Assembly: GCA_947178145.1 (NCBI GenBank) | Contig: CAMWXE010000024.1 | Span: 1-61,662, forward strand | Source of the DNA: an uncultured Lachnospiraceae bacterium | Lineage (GTDB): Bacteria > Bacillota > Clostridia > Lachnospirales > Lachnospiraceae | Direction of reading: 5' to 3' | DNA: 61,662 nt | Shown here: positions 27,197 through 35,420 of the stretch, piece by piece | Position numbering within the stretch: the stretch's first letter is position 1 | Layout of the letters: every line of letters starts with the position of its first letter | The notes under the pieces: model-generated | Told to the model about the DNA's origin: nothing | Seen by the model: the letters and a program-made list of their open reading frames with translations, nothing else | The model's database searches: none | Position numbers and translations under genes: made by a program

Positions 27197-28162
27197 CTAT
27201 ACAATACCGCGGCCGCGAACTTTGTTGCTGGCCTTGTTACAGATCAATACCAAAATACAGCCGACGATCGAACGGAATAAGCCCACTGCCGTGGAATAAC
27301 CATAGTCTGGTCTCGCAACCATAAAGGTCTGACGGTAGATATAGGTACCGATAACATCAGATACATCGTATACAGCACTGTTGTACAATACGAATACAGA
27401 CTCGAACAGGTTCATAACTTTTGCCAAATTCAGAATCAATACAGTAATAATCGTGTTGGCCAGAGCTGGCAGAGTCACAAAACGAATCTTCTGGAGGCGT
27501 GTTGCACCATCGATATCAGCAGCCTCATAGAGCTCAGGACTGATGCCGGAGAGTGTCGCAAGGAAAATGATCGTTCCCCATCCAGTGTCTTTCCAAATAT
27601 TGATCAGATAGAAGATCGGACGCCACATCTTTGAGTCTGCCAGGAAATAAATACTGCTGTCATTCGGTCCCAGGATACCTAAATCCCGCAGCATACCGTT
27701 GATCATACCAGTGCTGGAAGGCGACAGAATCAAAGTAAAGATGGAGGCCACCACCGCCCATGACATAAAGTGGGGCAGATAGATAATGGTCTGAAGTGTC
27801 TTCTTCACGAAGAGATTGCCCATTTCATTTAAGAATACAGATACAATTACGGATGCAAAAGTTGTCAGGAACAACTTCACAATACTCAGTACCAGTGTAT
27901 TGCCAAATGCAGACCAAAACGCAGACGTGCTGAACATTCTCTCAAAGTGTGAAAGTCCTGTCCACGAAGGGGTTCCCCCTGCCTTGTACTCCATGAACGC
28001 ATACCGGATACCCAGCATGGGCCAGTAATTCAAAATCAGCACAAAGATAAATACAGGCAAAAACATGATATAATGACCACGGTTATTCCATATACGAAGC
28101 CCCATGGGTTTCTGTCGGATTTGTATACCGCTGGCGGTCGTGGTTGTATTTTTATTGCTCAT
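27197..28162 (-). CDS. Carbohydrate ABC transporter permease, LplB-like
   Basis: 321 residues, six membrane segments. YIMFLPVFIFVLILNYWPMLG is the typical first segment of LplB/YtdN permeases; the cytoplasmic EAA loop is SPELYEAADIDGATRLQKIRFVTLP. Pairs with the downstream LplC-like permease. Separated from the upstream substrate-binding protein gene by a terminator-like hairpin, so its mRNA level is probably lower than that of the binding protein. It ends in RGRGIV, as relatives do. Confidence 0.93.
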   Translation of the reverse strand: MSNKNTTTTASGIQIRQKPMGLRIWNNRGHYIMFLPVFIFVLILNYWPMLGIRYAFMEYKAGGTPSWTGLSHFERMFSTSAFWSAFGNTLVLSIVKLFLTTFASVIVSVFLNEMGNLFVKKTLQTIIYLPHFMSWAVVASIFTLILSPSSTGMINGMLRDLGILGPNDSSIYFLADSKMWRPIFYLINIWKDTGWGTIIFLATLSGISPELYEAADIDGATRLQKIRFVTLPALANTIITVLILNLAKVMNLFESVFVLYNSAVYDVSDVIGTYIYRQTFMVARPDYGYSTAVGLFRSIVGCILVLICNKASNKVRGRGIV

Positions 28163-28215
28163 ACCGTCTTTTCCTTTCTTACGAAATGCTTGTTAACAGA
28201 TACTTGTTTTAGGCT

Positions 28216-28264
28216 AAAAAACTCCCTGTTCTGCCGGGGCTGCCCCACAGGCAGGACAGGGAGT
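28216..28264 (-). terminator. Intercistronic hairpin with T-run between binding protein and permeases
   Basis: Minus strand ACTCCCTGTCCTGCC pairs with GGCAGAACAGGGAGT, a GGGG/CCCC mini-stem sits in the loop, and six T follow. It lies between co-directional operon genes, so it is likely a partial terminator or mRNA stabiliser setting the binding-protein to permease ratio. Confidence 0.8.
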
Positions 28265-28310
28265 ATGCCATTTTAATACTTAATAATATTAAGTCATGTG
28301 TACGCGCTGC

Positions 28311-30008
28311 TTATTCTTCGCTGTTCAGCTCTTCCAGAATCTGGTCAACCAGGCTGCCAACATCTGAAACATATTTCTGCATTGCTGCATCCACATCGCC
28401 GCCGTTTACAACAACTTCTGCAATAACGACATCACGTGCATCGATGATCTCAGCAGATCTCTCACTATATGTATCAGAAGCGGGAGCTGACGGTGCATCT
28501 ACACAGTTGTCCGTAAAGAACTTGTTGCTGATGTCCTGCAGATCTGTGCTGCTGACAAATCCGTTGGTCAATGGTGAGATACACAATGCCGGATCTAAGT
28601 GATTCTTAACTGCAAGGATGTTCGGATCCTCAAGACCTGGCCGCATATGGAACTCGCCATCCTGATAAGAATAATCTTTTCTCTTGTCCGGGTCGTCTGG
28701 ATACAGCGAAAACTCCTCAGCTTCTGTCGACCAAGCGATGCCTTCCGGACCATATGTCCACAAAGTCTGAACCTTGTCACCGTCAAGCATCGTATCAAGG
28801 ATAGCAGTGAAGATTGCCTGCTCACGGGAGTCATCTCCATCACCGTCATCAAGGATAACCCACACAGGTGCCTCTCTGTTCAGATAACCGCCGAATGTAT
28901 TGGTAATCTCGGCAATTGGAGCCAGCTCATATACTTCGTTATCCACACCGTTCTTTTCAAGGTTGTTTGCCAGGTTCTGATACCAGGTACCTGCCCAATA
29001 AGTGAATACACCTGCAGAACCAGACTGCTCTGCACCAAACCATTTCTCGCGCGCATCTTTTGTTCCTGCCGTAAAGCTGTCAGGGTCAATCACGCCTTCC
29101 TTATATGCTTTCTGGAGTCTCAGAAGCGCTTCCTTTGCCTCATCTGTCTGGAATCCATCGTACCATACACCATCGTCGCCCTGAAGAATACTTGGATATG
29201 CGCCCTGCCAGAATTCAGCCACATAGTTGATCCACGGAGCTTCGTTTCCGATCAAGCCGGCAGAGATAAATCCATAGGTATCTCCGTCTACACCGTTTCC
29301 ATCCGGATCTTCTGTGGAGAACCTTACCAGCATATTGTAGAAGTCATCGTATGTCTTGATGTCATCGCCGTTGATGCCAAGATTGTCTAACCAGGCCTGC
29401 TTAATATATGTAACACAGCCATTGCCATAAGTCGGCGCAAATCCATACAGATGTCCCTGGGAATCTTTTAAGTTCTCATTGATACCCGGCAGCTGCAGAC
29501 GGCTCTGGAACTCCGCATTCGCGTATGCGTCAGCCATATCCCACAGCAGACCAGTTTTCTCGTACTGCTTGAGCATATCCGCGCTCATAATCATAACGTC
29601 AGGAATCTGCCCACTTACAAACATACGGCCTACATAACCAGCATAGTCAGAATGGCTGGCAACTTCAAAGTCAATGTTAATCTCATGCCCAATCGCCTCG
29701 CCAACTGCAGCTTCCAGCTGCGGAATAAATGCATCTCTGGTAGTCTGCTGCGCTTCTGTCTCCTGCTTAACAGAGTTCACCGTTCCATTAACCATGATCT
29801 TGACATCCGTCAACACATAATCGGATGATGCAGAACCACTGTCTCCAGATGATTCTGTGTTTCCACTGCTGCCAGATGAAGCCGTGCTTGAATTGTTATC
29901 TGATGACGCAGATGTAGAACCGTTGGATGCATCATTATTGCCACCGCACGCCGCCAATGAAACAACCATTGTCGATGCTAACAGTAAAGATAATGCTTTC
30001 TTTTTCAT
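28311..30008 (-). CDS. Extracellular solute-binding lipoprotein, LplA-like
   Basis: 565 residues. Signal peptide KKKALSLLLASTMVVSLAAC with lipobox LAAC (Cys at 21), then a Ser/Asn/Gly-rich linker to about residue 60, and a large type 1 solute-binding fold. Size and pairing with LplB/LplC-type permeases match Firmicute oligosaccharide importers for pectin or complex glycans (LplA/YtcQ-like). Anchored outside the membrane. Transcribed from the TTGCGT-18-TATAAT promoter near 30.1 kb and divergent from the AraC regulator, with a cre-like site between them. Specific ligand unknown, likely a rhamnogalacturonan-derived oligosaccharide by context. Confidence 0.93.
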   Translation of the reverse strand: MKKKALSLLLASTMVVSLAACGGNNDASNGSTSASSDNNSSTASSGSSGNTESSGDSGSASSDYVLTDVKIMVNGTVNSVKQETEAQQTTRDAFIPQLEAAVGEAIGHEINIDFEVASHSDYAGYVGRMFVSGQIPDVMIMSADMLKQYEKTGLLWDMADAYANAEFQSRLQLPGINENLKDSQGHLYGFAPTYGNGCVTYIKQAWLDNLGINGDDIKTYDDFYNMLVRFSTEDPDGNGVDGDTYGFISAGLIGNEAPWINYVAEFWQGAYPSILQGDDGVWYDGFQTDEAKEALLRLQKAYKEGVIDPDSFTAGTKDAREKWFGAEQSGSAGVFTYWAGTWYQNLANNLEKNGVDNEVYELAPIAEITNTFGGYLNREAPVWVILDDGDGDDSREQAIFTAILDTMLDGDKVQTLWTYGPEGIAWSTEAEEFSLYPDDPDKRKDYSYQDGEFHMRPGLEDPNILAVKNHLDPALCISPLTNGFVSSTDLQDISNKFFTDNCVDAPSAPASDTYSERSAEIIDARDVVIAEVVVNGGDVDAAMQKYVSDVGSLVDQILEELNSEE

Positions 30009-30082
30009 TTTTCTTCCTCCCTAAATTAATAAATTTTTAAGAAATGTTTGCCGACAAAACGGCCTCATTTCCTCTAGTTCGC

Positions 30083-30112
30083 ATTATAGCATTGCACACT
30101 TTGCCAACGCAA
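30083..30112 (-). promoter_or_regulatory. Promoter of the importer operon
   Basis: Minus strand TTGCGT (30112-30107), 18-base spacer, perfect TATAAT (30088-30083), 75 bases before the binding-protein ATG. Confidence 0.6.
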
Positions 30113-30181
30113 GTTACAATTTTTGACTAACGTGCATATTTTGAACCCCCGTCAGAAAGATTCCTTTATTTTCGCGCTTTG

Positions 30182-30195
30182 TGTAAGCACTTACA
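30182..30195. promoter_or_regulatory. cre-like CcpA site
   Basis: TGTAAGCACTTACA is an almost perfect palindrome matching the cre pattern, with CA in place of the central CG. It lies ~70 bases upstream of the importer -35 and just before the -35 of the AraC gene. Confidence 0.6.
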
Positions 30196-30198
30196 CTG

Positions 30199-30227
30199 TT
30201 GTATTTTTTTTAAATTGCTGATAAAAT
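30199..30227 (+). promoter_or_regulatory. Possible promoter of the AraC regulator
   Basis: TTGTAT (30199-30204), 17-base spacer, TAAAAT (30222-30227). The -35 is weak and the surroundings are AT-rich, so this is tentative. Confidence 0.4.
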
Positions 30228-30282
30228 ATAAATAAATAAAAATAAAATTTAGATAAAAAATACTGCCTTAGGAGTAAACAGC

Positions 30283-32568
30283 GTGAAAATAAATGATAAA
30301 AATATACAAATTGACATAAAATCTTCCAAAAAACATACAACTTTTACATACGACAAACAGGCGTTAATGCTTAAGATGGTAACCTCTTACAGTGTTTTTC
30401 TTTTCATTATATTGCTGCTGTCTGTACACCTGTATGTCACCAATACGAAGGATGCGCGCGTCCAGTACGAGTGGCATGTAAGAGCAACTCTCATGAGTAA
30501 TGTAGAGCTCTTTGAGAAAGACCTGGATATCATGAACGCATACTGTCGTCAGCTTTTGCAGGACGGGCGGTTTCGCACGCTCGCCAAAAGCACAGAAATC
30601 AACAATCAGCTCATTGTCCTGGGAAACTCTGTCGCATCGGACCTGGCAACCGACGTCTATCCGCATGCCCTTCTGCCGCTGTCAGAGACCTACTGCTACT
30701 TTCCAGGCTCTGACTATATCTTGAATTCCAGCAATTTTGTGGCGCAGGACAGATTCTATCAGCGCATAAAGGGCTACTCAGAGGATGTACATGAAAAATT
30801 TTTGGAAATGCTTACAACTCCTGAAAATTATTATCATTTTATACCAATGAATGACTTTCTTCCGCGCAGCGGCAAAAAGTATTTTATGTACATAATTGAT
30901 ATGAACGATCTTTCCTACCTGAGTATCAATGCAGTTACTTGTTTTATCCTTGAGGAAGAAAAGCTCTCCTCCTTATTTGAGTGCCTAAATACAGAGATTC
31001 CCTACCGATATCTGTCCGTTCGCACTACGCACACCGACAATGTACTGTCACTTTTCACCGCTGAAAGCGAACAATGCAACAATCTAATCACAGACGGACA
31101 GCTCCGCCAGGTAGAAGACTTTCTGCAGGCAAACGGGATGGCTCTGGGAATCCACACCTCTGCAAACACTGATTTTACCTATTATTACAGTCATCCCTCC
31201 TATGAGTCCACCACAAATAATGCACCCCCTCAAATATTGTACGCTGCATTATTTGTTGCCGCATTAATTGGTGGTTTCATCTTTATCTTCATGCTCTCCG
31301 CACGAAATATACGCCCCATTATTGAGCTCGACCAGCAGCTGCAGGTAACCGAGCAGGAAAAGAGTGATCTGCAGGAGGAGAAAAGCCATCTGCAGGAGGT
31401 CATGGACAATCAGCGCCCTATTATTTTCAACTCCTATGTAAGACAATTTCTGCGCGGAATGATTGTCTCGCCAGAGGAGGCCTCCTACGCCAGGGAATTT
31501 CTTGGTCTGACAGATGAAAACCTGATTTATAATGGCGTGTATGTTGTCGCCTACAACAGTGCCAGCGAATACCAAATGTCCGCAGAAGAATTCCTGACAC
31601 ATGAGGAATGCAACAAAATCCTGTTGGACTCCCTGAAGCAGTATCTTGGCGAGCCGCTCTACTGCTTCAGCCCCTCTGACCGGATCTATGCACTGATTGT
31701 GGTGGGAAAGCCTGGCGACGAAAAAGATCTTATCCTGAAAACCGACGAAGCGATTGTAAGACTGCATGATTATCTGCTGGATATGTATGGCATCTGGCTC
31801 TTTGCCGGCATCGGCAAAAATACCGATGATATTTTAAATGTATGGGAATCCTACCAGCAGGCGATGGAAGCCGTCAATTATACCAGCAAAAACTATATCT
31901 TCTTCCCATATGAATTTATCAAAAAGGACTCCAGTGCATTTTATTATCCAACGGAGCTTTCGACAAAGCTGATACACTTTATCACAACAGGCAACACCTC
32001 ACAGGTGATGGAGCTCTTTAACCTCCTGCATCAGGAGAACATCGAGGAGCGCTCCCTTCCGATTACAATGGTACAATTTTTGTTGTCCGATATCAGAAAC
32101 ACTTTACTGAAAGCGCGTTTTGCGCTCCCGCAGAACACGCCGCCAGATGTGATGAAAAGCCTAGATGAGACTTTCAACCAGCATGTCTCTTTTAAGCTCT
32201 GTGAGGATATTGCGCTCAAATTATGTGAACTTTTTACCATGAAGACAGATGACTCTGATCTGATCTCTACCATTGAGAAATATATCCATGACAACTACAC
32301 AGATCCTTCTATGGGACTCAACAAGATTTCCGATGAGTTTCAGATATCAGAGAGCTACTTCTCCCATCTCTTCAAGGAGAAAAAGGGAGTGAACTTCTCG
32401 ACTTACTTGGAGAACATGCGCCTGAGTGAGGCCTCCAGGCTGATCCGTGAGACAGATATCAGTCTGAATGAATTGTATCTATCCGTCGGCTACAACAATG
32501 CAAATTCGTTCAGACGGGCATTTAAGAAAATTTATGGCATGACGCCAAGCGCCATGCGCGATGGATGA
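30283..32568 (+). CDS. Membrane-anchored AraC-family regulator
   Basis: 761 residues. Two membrane segments (~32-52 and ~318-340) flank an extracytoplasmic sensor of about 265 residues. A coiled-coil (EQEKSDLQEEKSHLQEVMDN) follows, then a degenerate GGDEF-like or YesN-type middle region, and a C-terminal AraC double helix-turn-helix (GLNKISDEFQISESYFSHLF, SLNELYLSVGYNNANSFRRA). This YesN/YtdP-like architecture regulates adjacent LplABC importers for plant glycans. GTG start at 30283 with AGGAG eight bases upstream. Divergent from the importer operon it probably activates. Confidence 0.92.
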   Translation: MKINDKNIQIDIKSSKKHTTFTYDKQALMLKMVTSYSVFLFIILLLSVHLYVTNTKDARVQYEWHVRATLMSNVELFEKDLDIMNAYCRQLLQDGRFRTLAKSTEINNQLIVLGNSVASDLATDVYPHALLPLSETYCYFPGSDYILNSSNFVAQDRFYQRIKGYSEDVHEKFLEMLTTPENYYHFIPMNDFLPRSGKKYFMYIIDMNDLSYLSINAVTCFILEEEKLSSLFECLNTEIPYRYLSVRTTHTDNVLSLFTAESEQCNNLITDGQLRQVEDFLQANGMALGIHTSANTDFTYYYSHPSYESTTNNAPPQILYAALFVAALIGGFIFIFMLSARNIRPIIELDQQLQVTEQEKSDLQEEKSHLQEVMDNQRPIIFNSYVRQFLRGMIVSPEEASYAREFLGLTDENLIYNGVYVVAYNSASEYQMSAEEFLTHEECNKILLDSLKQYLGEPLYCFSPSDRIYALIVVGKPGDEKDLILKTDEAIVRLHDYLLDMYGIWLFAGIGKNTDDILNVWESYQQAMEAVNYTSKNYIFFPYEFIKKDSSAFYYPTELSTKLIHFITTGNTSQVMELFNLLHQENIEERSLPITMVQFLLSDIRNTLLKARFALPQNTPPDVMKSLDETFNQHVSFKLCEDIALKLCELFTMKTDDSDLISTIEKYIHDNYTDPSMGLNKISDEFQISESYFSHLFKEKKGVNFSTYLENMRLSEASRLIRETDISLNELYLSVGYNNANSFRRAFKKIYGMTPSAMRDG

Positions 32569-32574
32569 TGCAAT

Positions 32575-32604
32575 AAGGCACTGCATTGTACAATGCAGTG
32601 CCTT
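32575..32604. terminator. Terminator between the AraC gene and pyrC
   Basis: Perfect 14-base inverted repeat AAGGCACTGCATTG / CAATGCAGTGCCTT followed by TTCTATT. It lies between convergent genes. Confidence 0.9.
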
Positions 32605-32640
32605 TTCTATTGTCATTTTTATCTTTATTTCTATTGAAAT

Positions 32641-33948
32641 CTATATTTTCTCATTGCAATATGCAATCTTTCCATTCACAATCGTATACTTCACGACGCC
32701 TTTCAACAGCTGGCCCGTAAACGGTGAATTAGAAGATTTGGATACAAAGCCGCCAACACGCTGCACTGCATTGGCATCAAAGACAACAAGATCCGCAGCA
32801 CTTCCCTCTGACAGCGTTCCCGCCAAAATCCCATACATCTTTGCCGGATTCATTGACATTCTCTCAATCAGCTGTCTGATGGAGAGCCGATTCTTATCGA
32901 CAAGATTCGTTATGCCAAGCGCAAGCGCCGTCTCAAGACCGATAATGCCGCTCGGTGCCTCGGTGATTGCCTTCTCTTTTTCCTCCCTGCTGTGTGGCGC
33001 ATGATCGGTTGCAATGATATCAATCGTGCCATCCTCCAGCCCGGCTATGATTGCCTGCCGGTCCGCCTCCTCGCGCAGCGGCGGATTCATCTTGGCAAGG
33101 GTTCCGCATTGAATCACTGCCTCCTCTGTCAGGCTGAAATGATGCGGCGTCGCTTCCGCGTGGATATTGTTCCTGCCCAGAGCCGCCGCCTTCCTTTTCG
33201 CCTGTCTGACGAGTTCCACCCCTTCCTTTGTGCTCATGTGCTGTATGTTCAAAATAGCTCCTGTTTTCAGCGCAATCTCCAGGTCGCGCTCTATCAGCGA
33301 TATCTCCGCCTCCCTCGGAGAACCGCCAATCCCATAATATTCCGACGCCTTTCCCCTGTTCACGCCATTGTCTGTAATGAGGTTGGGATTTTCTTCGTGC
33401 AGACTGATTGGCACTTGCAACGATGCCGTCTTCTTCATAGCGCGCTCCAACAACTGCGCATCCATCATTGGAATGCCATCGTCAGTAAAACCAACAGCCC
33501 CCTTTGCCAGAAGCAGATCCATGTCTGTCAGTTCCTTTCCTGCCATTCTCTTTGTCACAGTAGCGCAGGTATATATTTTCAGATCCGTCCCTTTTCCTTT
33601 TTCAAGCACATATGTCAGTGTATCCGCATTGTCGACTGCGGGCTTTGTGTTCGCCATCAGCACCACACTCGTAAAGCCCCCTCTCAGCGCAGCTCTTGCA
33701 CCAGACGCAATATCCTCCTTATACAGAAAACCCGGATCCCGAAAATGCACGTGCACATCCACCAATCCGGGCGCCACAACACAACCAGACGCATCAATCA
33801 CTTCACATGCGCTGAGATTCCCCTGTAAAATATCCGTCGTTATGTTCCTTGCTATTTTCCATATCATTCCGTCTTTCACAAGAACATCCGCCCGTTCTTC
33901 CATGCCGTTTGCCGGGTCGATAACCATACCGTTTTTTATTAACATCAT
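32641..33948 (-). CDS. pyrC: Dihydroorotase
   Basis: Cyclises carbamoyl aspartate in pyrimidine synthesis. 435 residues from the ATG pair at 33948 (MMLIKNG), preferred over GTG 33963 because GAGGT lies eight bases before it. Zinc ligands appear in DVHVHFRDPG, the bridging Lys region in SGARAALRGGFTSVV, later His residues in HEENPN and IQHMSTKEG, and the catalytic Asp in IATDHAPHS. This is the class I type. It lies 60 bases after the PrcB-domain lipoprotein gene on the same strand and is not within a pyr operon here. Confidence 0.95.
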   Translation of the reverse strand: MMLIKNGMVIDPANGMEERADVLVKDGMIWKIARNITTDILQGNLSACEVIDASGCVVAPGLVDVHVHFRDPGFLYKEDIASGARAALRGGFTSVVLMANTKPAVDNADTLTYVLEKGKGTDLKIYTCATVTKRMAGKELTDMDLLLAKGAVGFTDDGIPMMDAQLLERAMKKTASLQVPISLHEENPNLITDNGVNRGKASEYYGIGGSPREAEISLIERDLEIALKTGAILNIQHMSTKEGVELVRQAKRKAAALGRNNIHAEATPHHFSLTEEAVIQCGTLAKMNPPLREEADRQAIIAGLEDGTIDIIATDHAPHSREEKEKAITEAPSGIIGLETALALGITNLVDKNRLSIRQLIERMSMNPAKMYGILAGTLSEGSAADLVVFDANAVQRVGGFVSKSSNSPFTGQLLKGVVKYTIVNGKIAYCNEKI

Positions 33949-34007
33949 CCCTTTGTACCTCACAATTCCTGCTTTCTATATTGGTTATTTTTACTTTACC
34001 ATATATT

Positions 34008-34460
34008 TTACTTAAATTCTATCATCTTATCCGCGATATTTTCCGTCTTGACAACAATGTACGGCCGCGTCGGCGTGTTGGTCACATTCTCTGCCTTTCC
34101 CGGACCGATCAGCGTCGTGTCAATAACCAAAGTGTCCTCTGTCTCATAAAACGCATTGACACTGATACTGTAGCCGCCGCTTGGCTGTTCTCCATATCCG
34201 ATTGCTATGTAAAGCGCATCTCCCAGCGTATAACTAATCTGAAATGGATCTGTGTACTTCTCCGCTATAATATCCTTTAGTGAATCCGGCTGCTGGTCCT
34301 CCCCGACCACAGTGAAATCAATGTCCTTGATTTTATCCTCCGGTGTATCCTCGGCCGTACAGCCAAGTGTCCCTGCCGTCAAAATAGCTGTTATCATCCC
34401 AAGCACAGCGATTCTCTTACCATTTTTTAACAAATGCCAAAAATTTCTAATGATATCCAT
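34008..34460 (-). CDS. PrcB-domain lipoprotein
   Basis: 150 residues. An N-terminal hydrophobic stretch (IAVLGMITAILTAGTLGC) ends in a lipobox-like TLGC, giving a membrane-anchored exported protein. The C-terminal ~90 residues contain YGEQPSGGYSISVNAF, the hallmark of the PrcB C-terminal domain, associated in some bacteria with protease complexes and cell-surface protein stability. AGGAGG lies four bases before the ATG. Function in this organism is not known. Confidence 0.8.
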   Translation of the reverse strand: MDIIRNFWHLLKNGKRIAVLGMITAILTAGTLGCTAEDTPEDKIKDIDFTVVGEDQQPDSLKDIIAEKYTDPFQISYTLGDALYIAIGYGEQPSGGYSISVNAFYETEDTLVIDTTLIGPGKAENVTNTPTRPYIVVKTENIADKMIEFK

Positions 34461-34541
34461 CCTACCTCCTAAAAATATAGCGTCCTGATTGGCCCTTTTA
34501 ACTATAATTATGCCAGAATCCGAAAAGATATACGTTTTCGG

Positions 34542-34570
34542 TTGATTTTACCCCCAAAAGTGTATAAGAT
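34542..34570 (+). promoter_or_regulatory. Sigma-A promoter of plsC
   Basis: TTGATT (34542-34547), 17-base spacer, TAAGAT (34565-34570), about 30 bases before the first candidate start codon. Confidence 0.6.
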
Positions 34571-34596
34571 ATAAGAGTATATGATTTTAGAAAGGT

Positions 34597-35343
34597 ATGG
34601 TATTTTTTATGATTCGATTGATTCTTGTGTCCGGATTTGTCATTCTCTTCCTGATCCTGAGTATGCCGATTATGTTTGTGGAATGGATTATCGGCAAGTA
34701 TAATCCTGAACTGAAAAGCCGTTCCAGTCTGGCTATTGTAAATTGGGCTTTTCGCTGTGTGCGCTTCCTTGCTGGAACAAGAGTCGATTATCTTGGAGAA
34801 GAAAATATCCCGGCCGATACACCTGTTCTATACATTGGCAACCATAGAAGTTTCTTTGATATTGTGCTTACCTACACGCGTGTGCCACGTCCTACCGGAT
34901 ATATTGCAAAGAAAAGCATGGAAAATGTCCCGCTCTTAAACATCTGGATGCGAAACCTCCACTGCCTGTTTCTCGACCGGGAGAACATCAAAGCCGGAAT
35001 GCAGACCATTCTCGCTGCCATCGACCTGATGAAAAACGGAACATCGATCTGCATTTTCCCGGAAGGAACCAGAAACAAGGATGAGGGGACCTTACTGCCT
35101 TTCCACGAGGGAAGCTTCAAGATTGCCTCCAAGGCAAACTGTCCGATTGTTCCCATGACAATCAACAACAGCGCTGCTGTCTTTGAAAATCAGTTTCCGA
35201 AAATCAAAAAAGCGCATGTTATTATTGAGTACGGCAAACCGATTTACATCAAAGAACTTCCCAAAGAACAGCAGAAGAAACTTGCGCCCTATGTGCAGAA
35301 TATCATTATGGAGACGTACAACAAAAACAAAGAGAACCTATAA
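34597..35343 (+). CDS. plsC: 1-acyl-sn-glycerol-3-phosphate acyltransferase
   Basis: Acylates lysophosphatidic acid in phospholipid synthesis. 248 residues with an N-terminal membrane segment. The catalytic motif NHRSFFDI (N-H-x4-D) and the substrate motif FPEGTRNKDEG are clear, as is VPMTIN near the end. Two start options exist: ATG at 34597 and ATG at 34609 (MIRLILV), the latter better spaced from AAAGG. Monocistronic between its own promoter and a strong terminator. Confidence 0.93.
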   Translation: MVFFMIRLILVSGFVILFLILSMPIMFVEWIIGKYNPELKSRSSLAIVNWAFRCVRFLAGTRVDYLGEENIPADTPVLYIGNHRSFFDIVLTYTRVPRPTGYIAKKSMENVPLLNIWMRNLHCLFLDRENIKAGMQTILAAIDLMKNGTSICIFPEGTRNKDEGTLLPFHEGSFKIASKANCPIVPMTINNSAAVFENQFPKIKKAHVIIEYGKPIYIKELPKEQQKKLAPYVQNIIMETYNKNKENL

Positions 35344-35347
35344 AACG

Positions 35348-35385
35348 GAAACCGGAAGCCTTTTGTTTTGCAGGCTTCCGGTTTC
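35348..35385. terminator. Terminator between plsC and murF
   Basis: GAAACCGGAAGCCT / AGGCTTCCGGTTTC, 14-base perfect stem with a 10-base loop, followed by TGCTTT. Convergent genes flank it. Confidence 0.9.
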
Positions 35386-35420
35386 TGCTTTCACGGAGTC
35401 ATGATACGCTGTATGATGTG

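Noticed and set aside
33368..34015. 215-codon plus-strand ORF over pyrC
   Set aside because: Fully overlaps pyrC, has no ribosome binding site and is Ser/Phe rich as expected of a reverse-complement frame.
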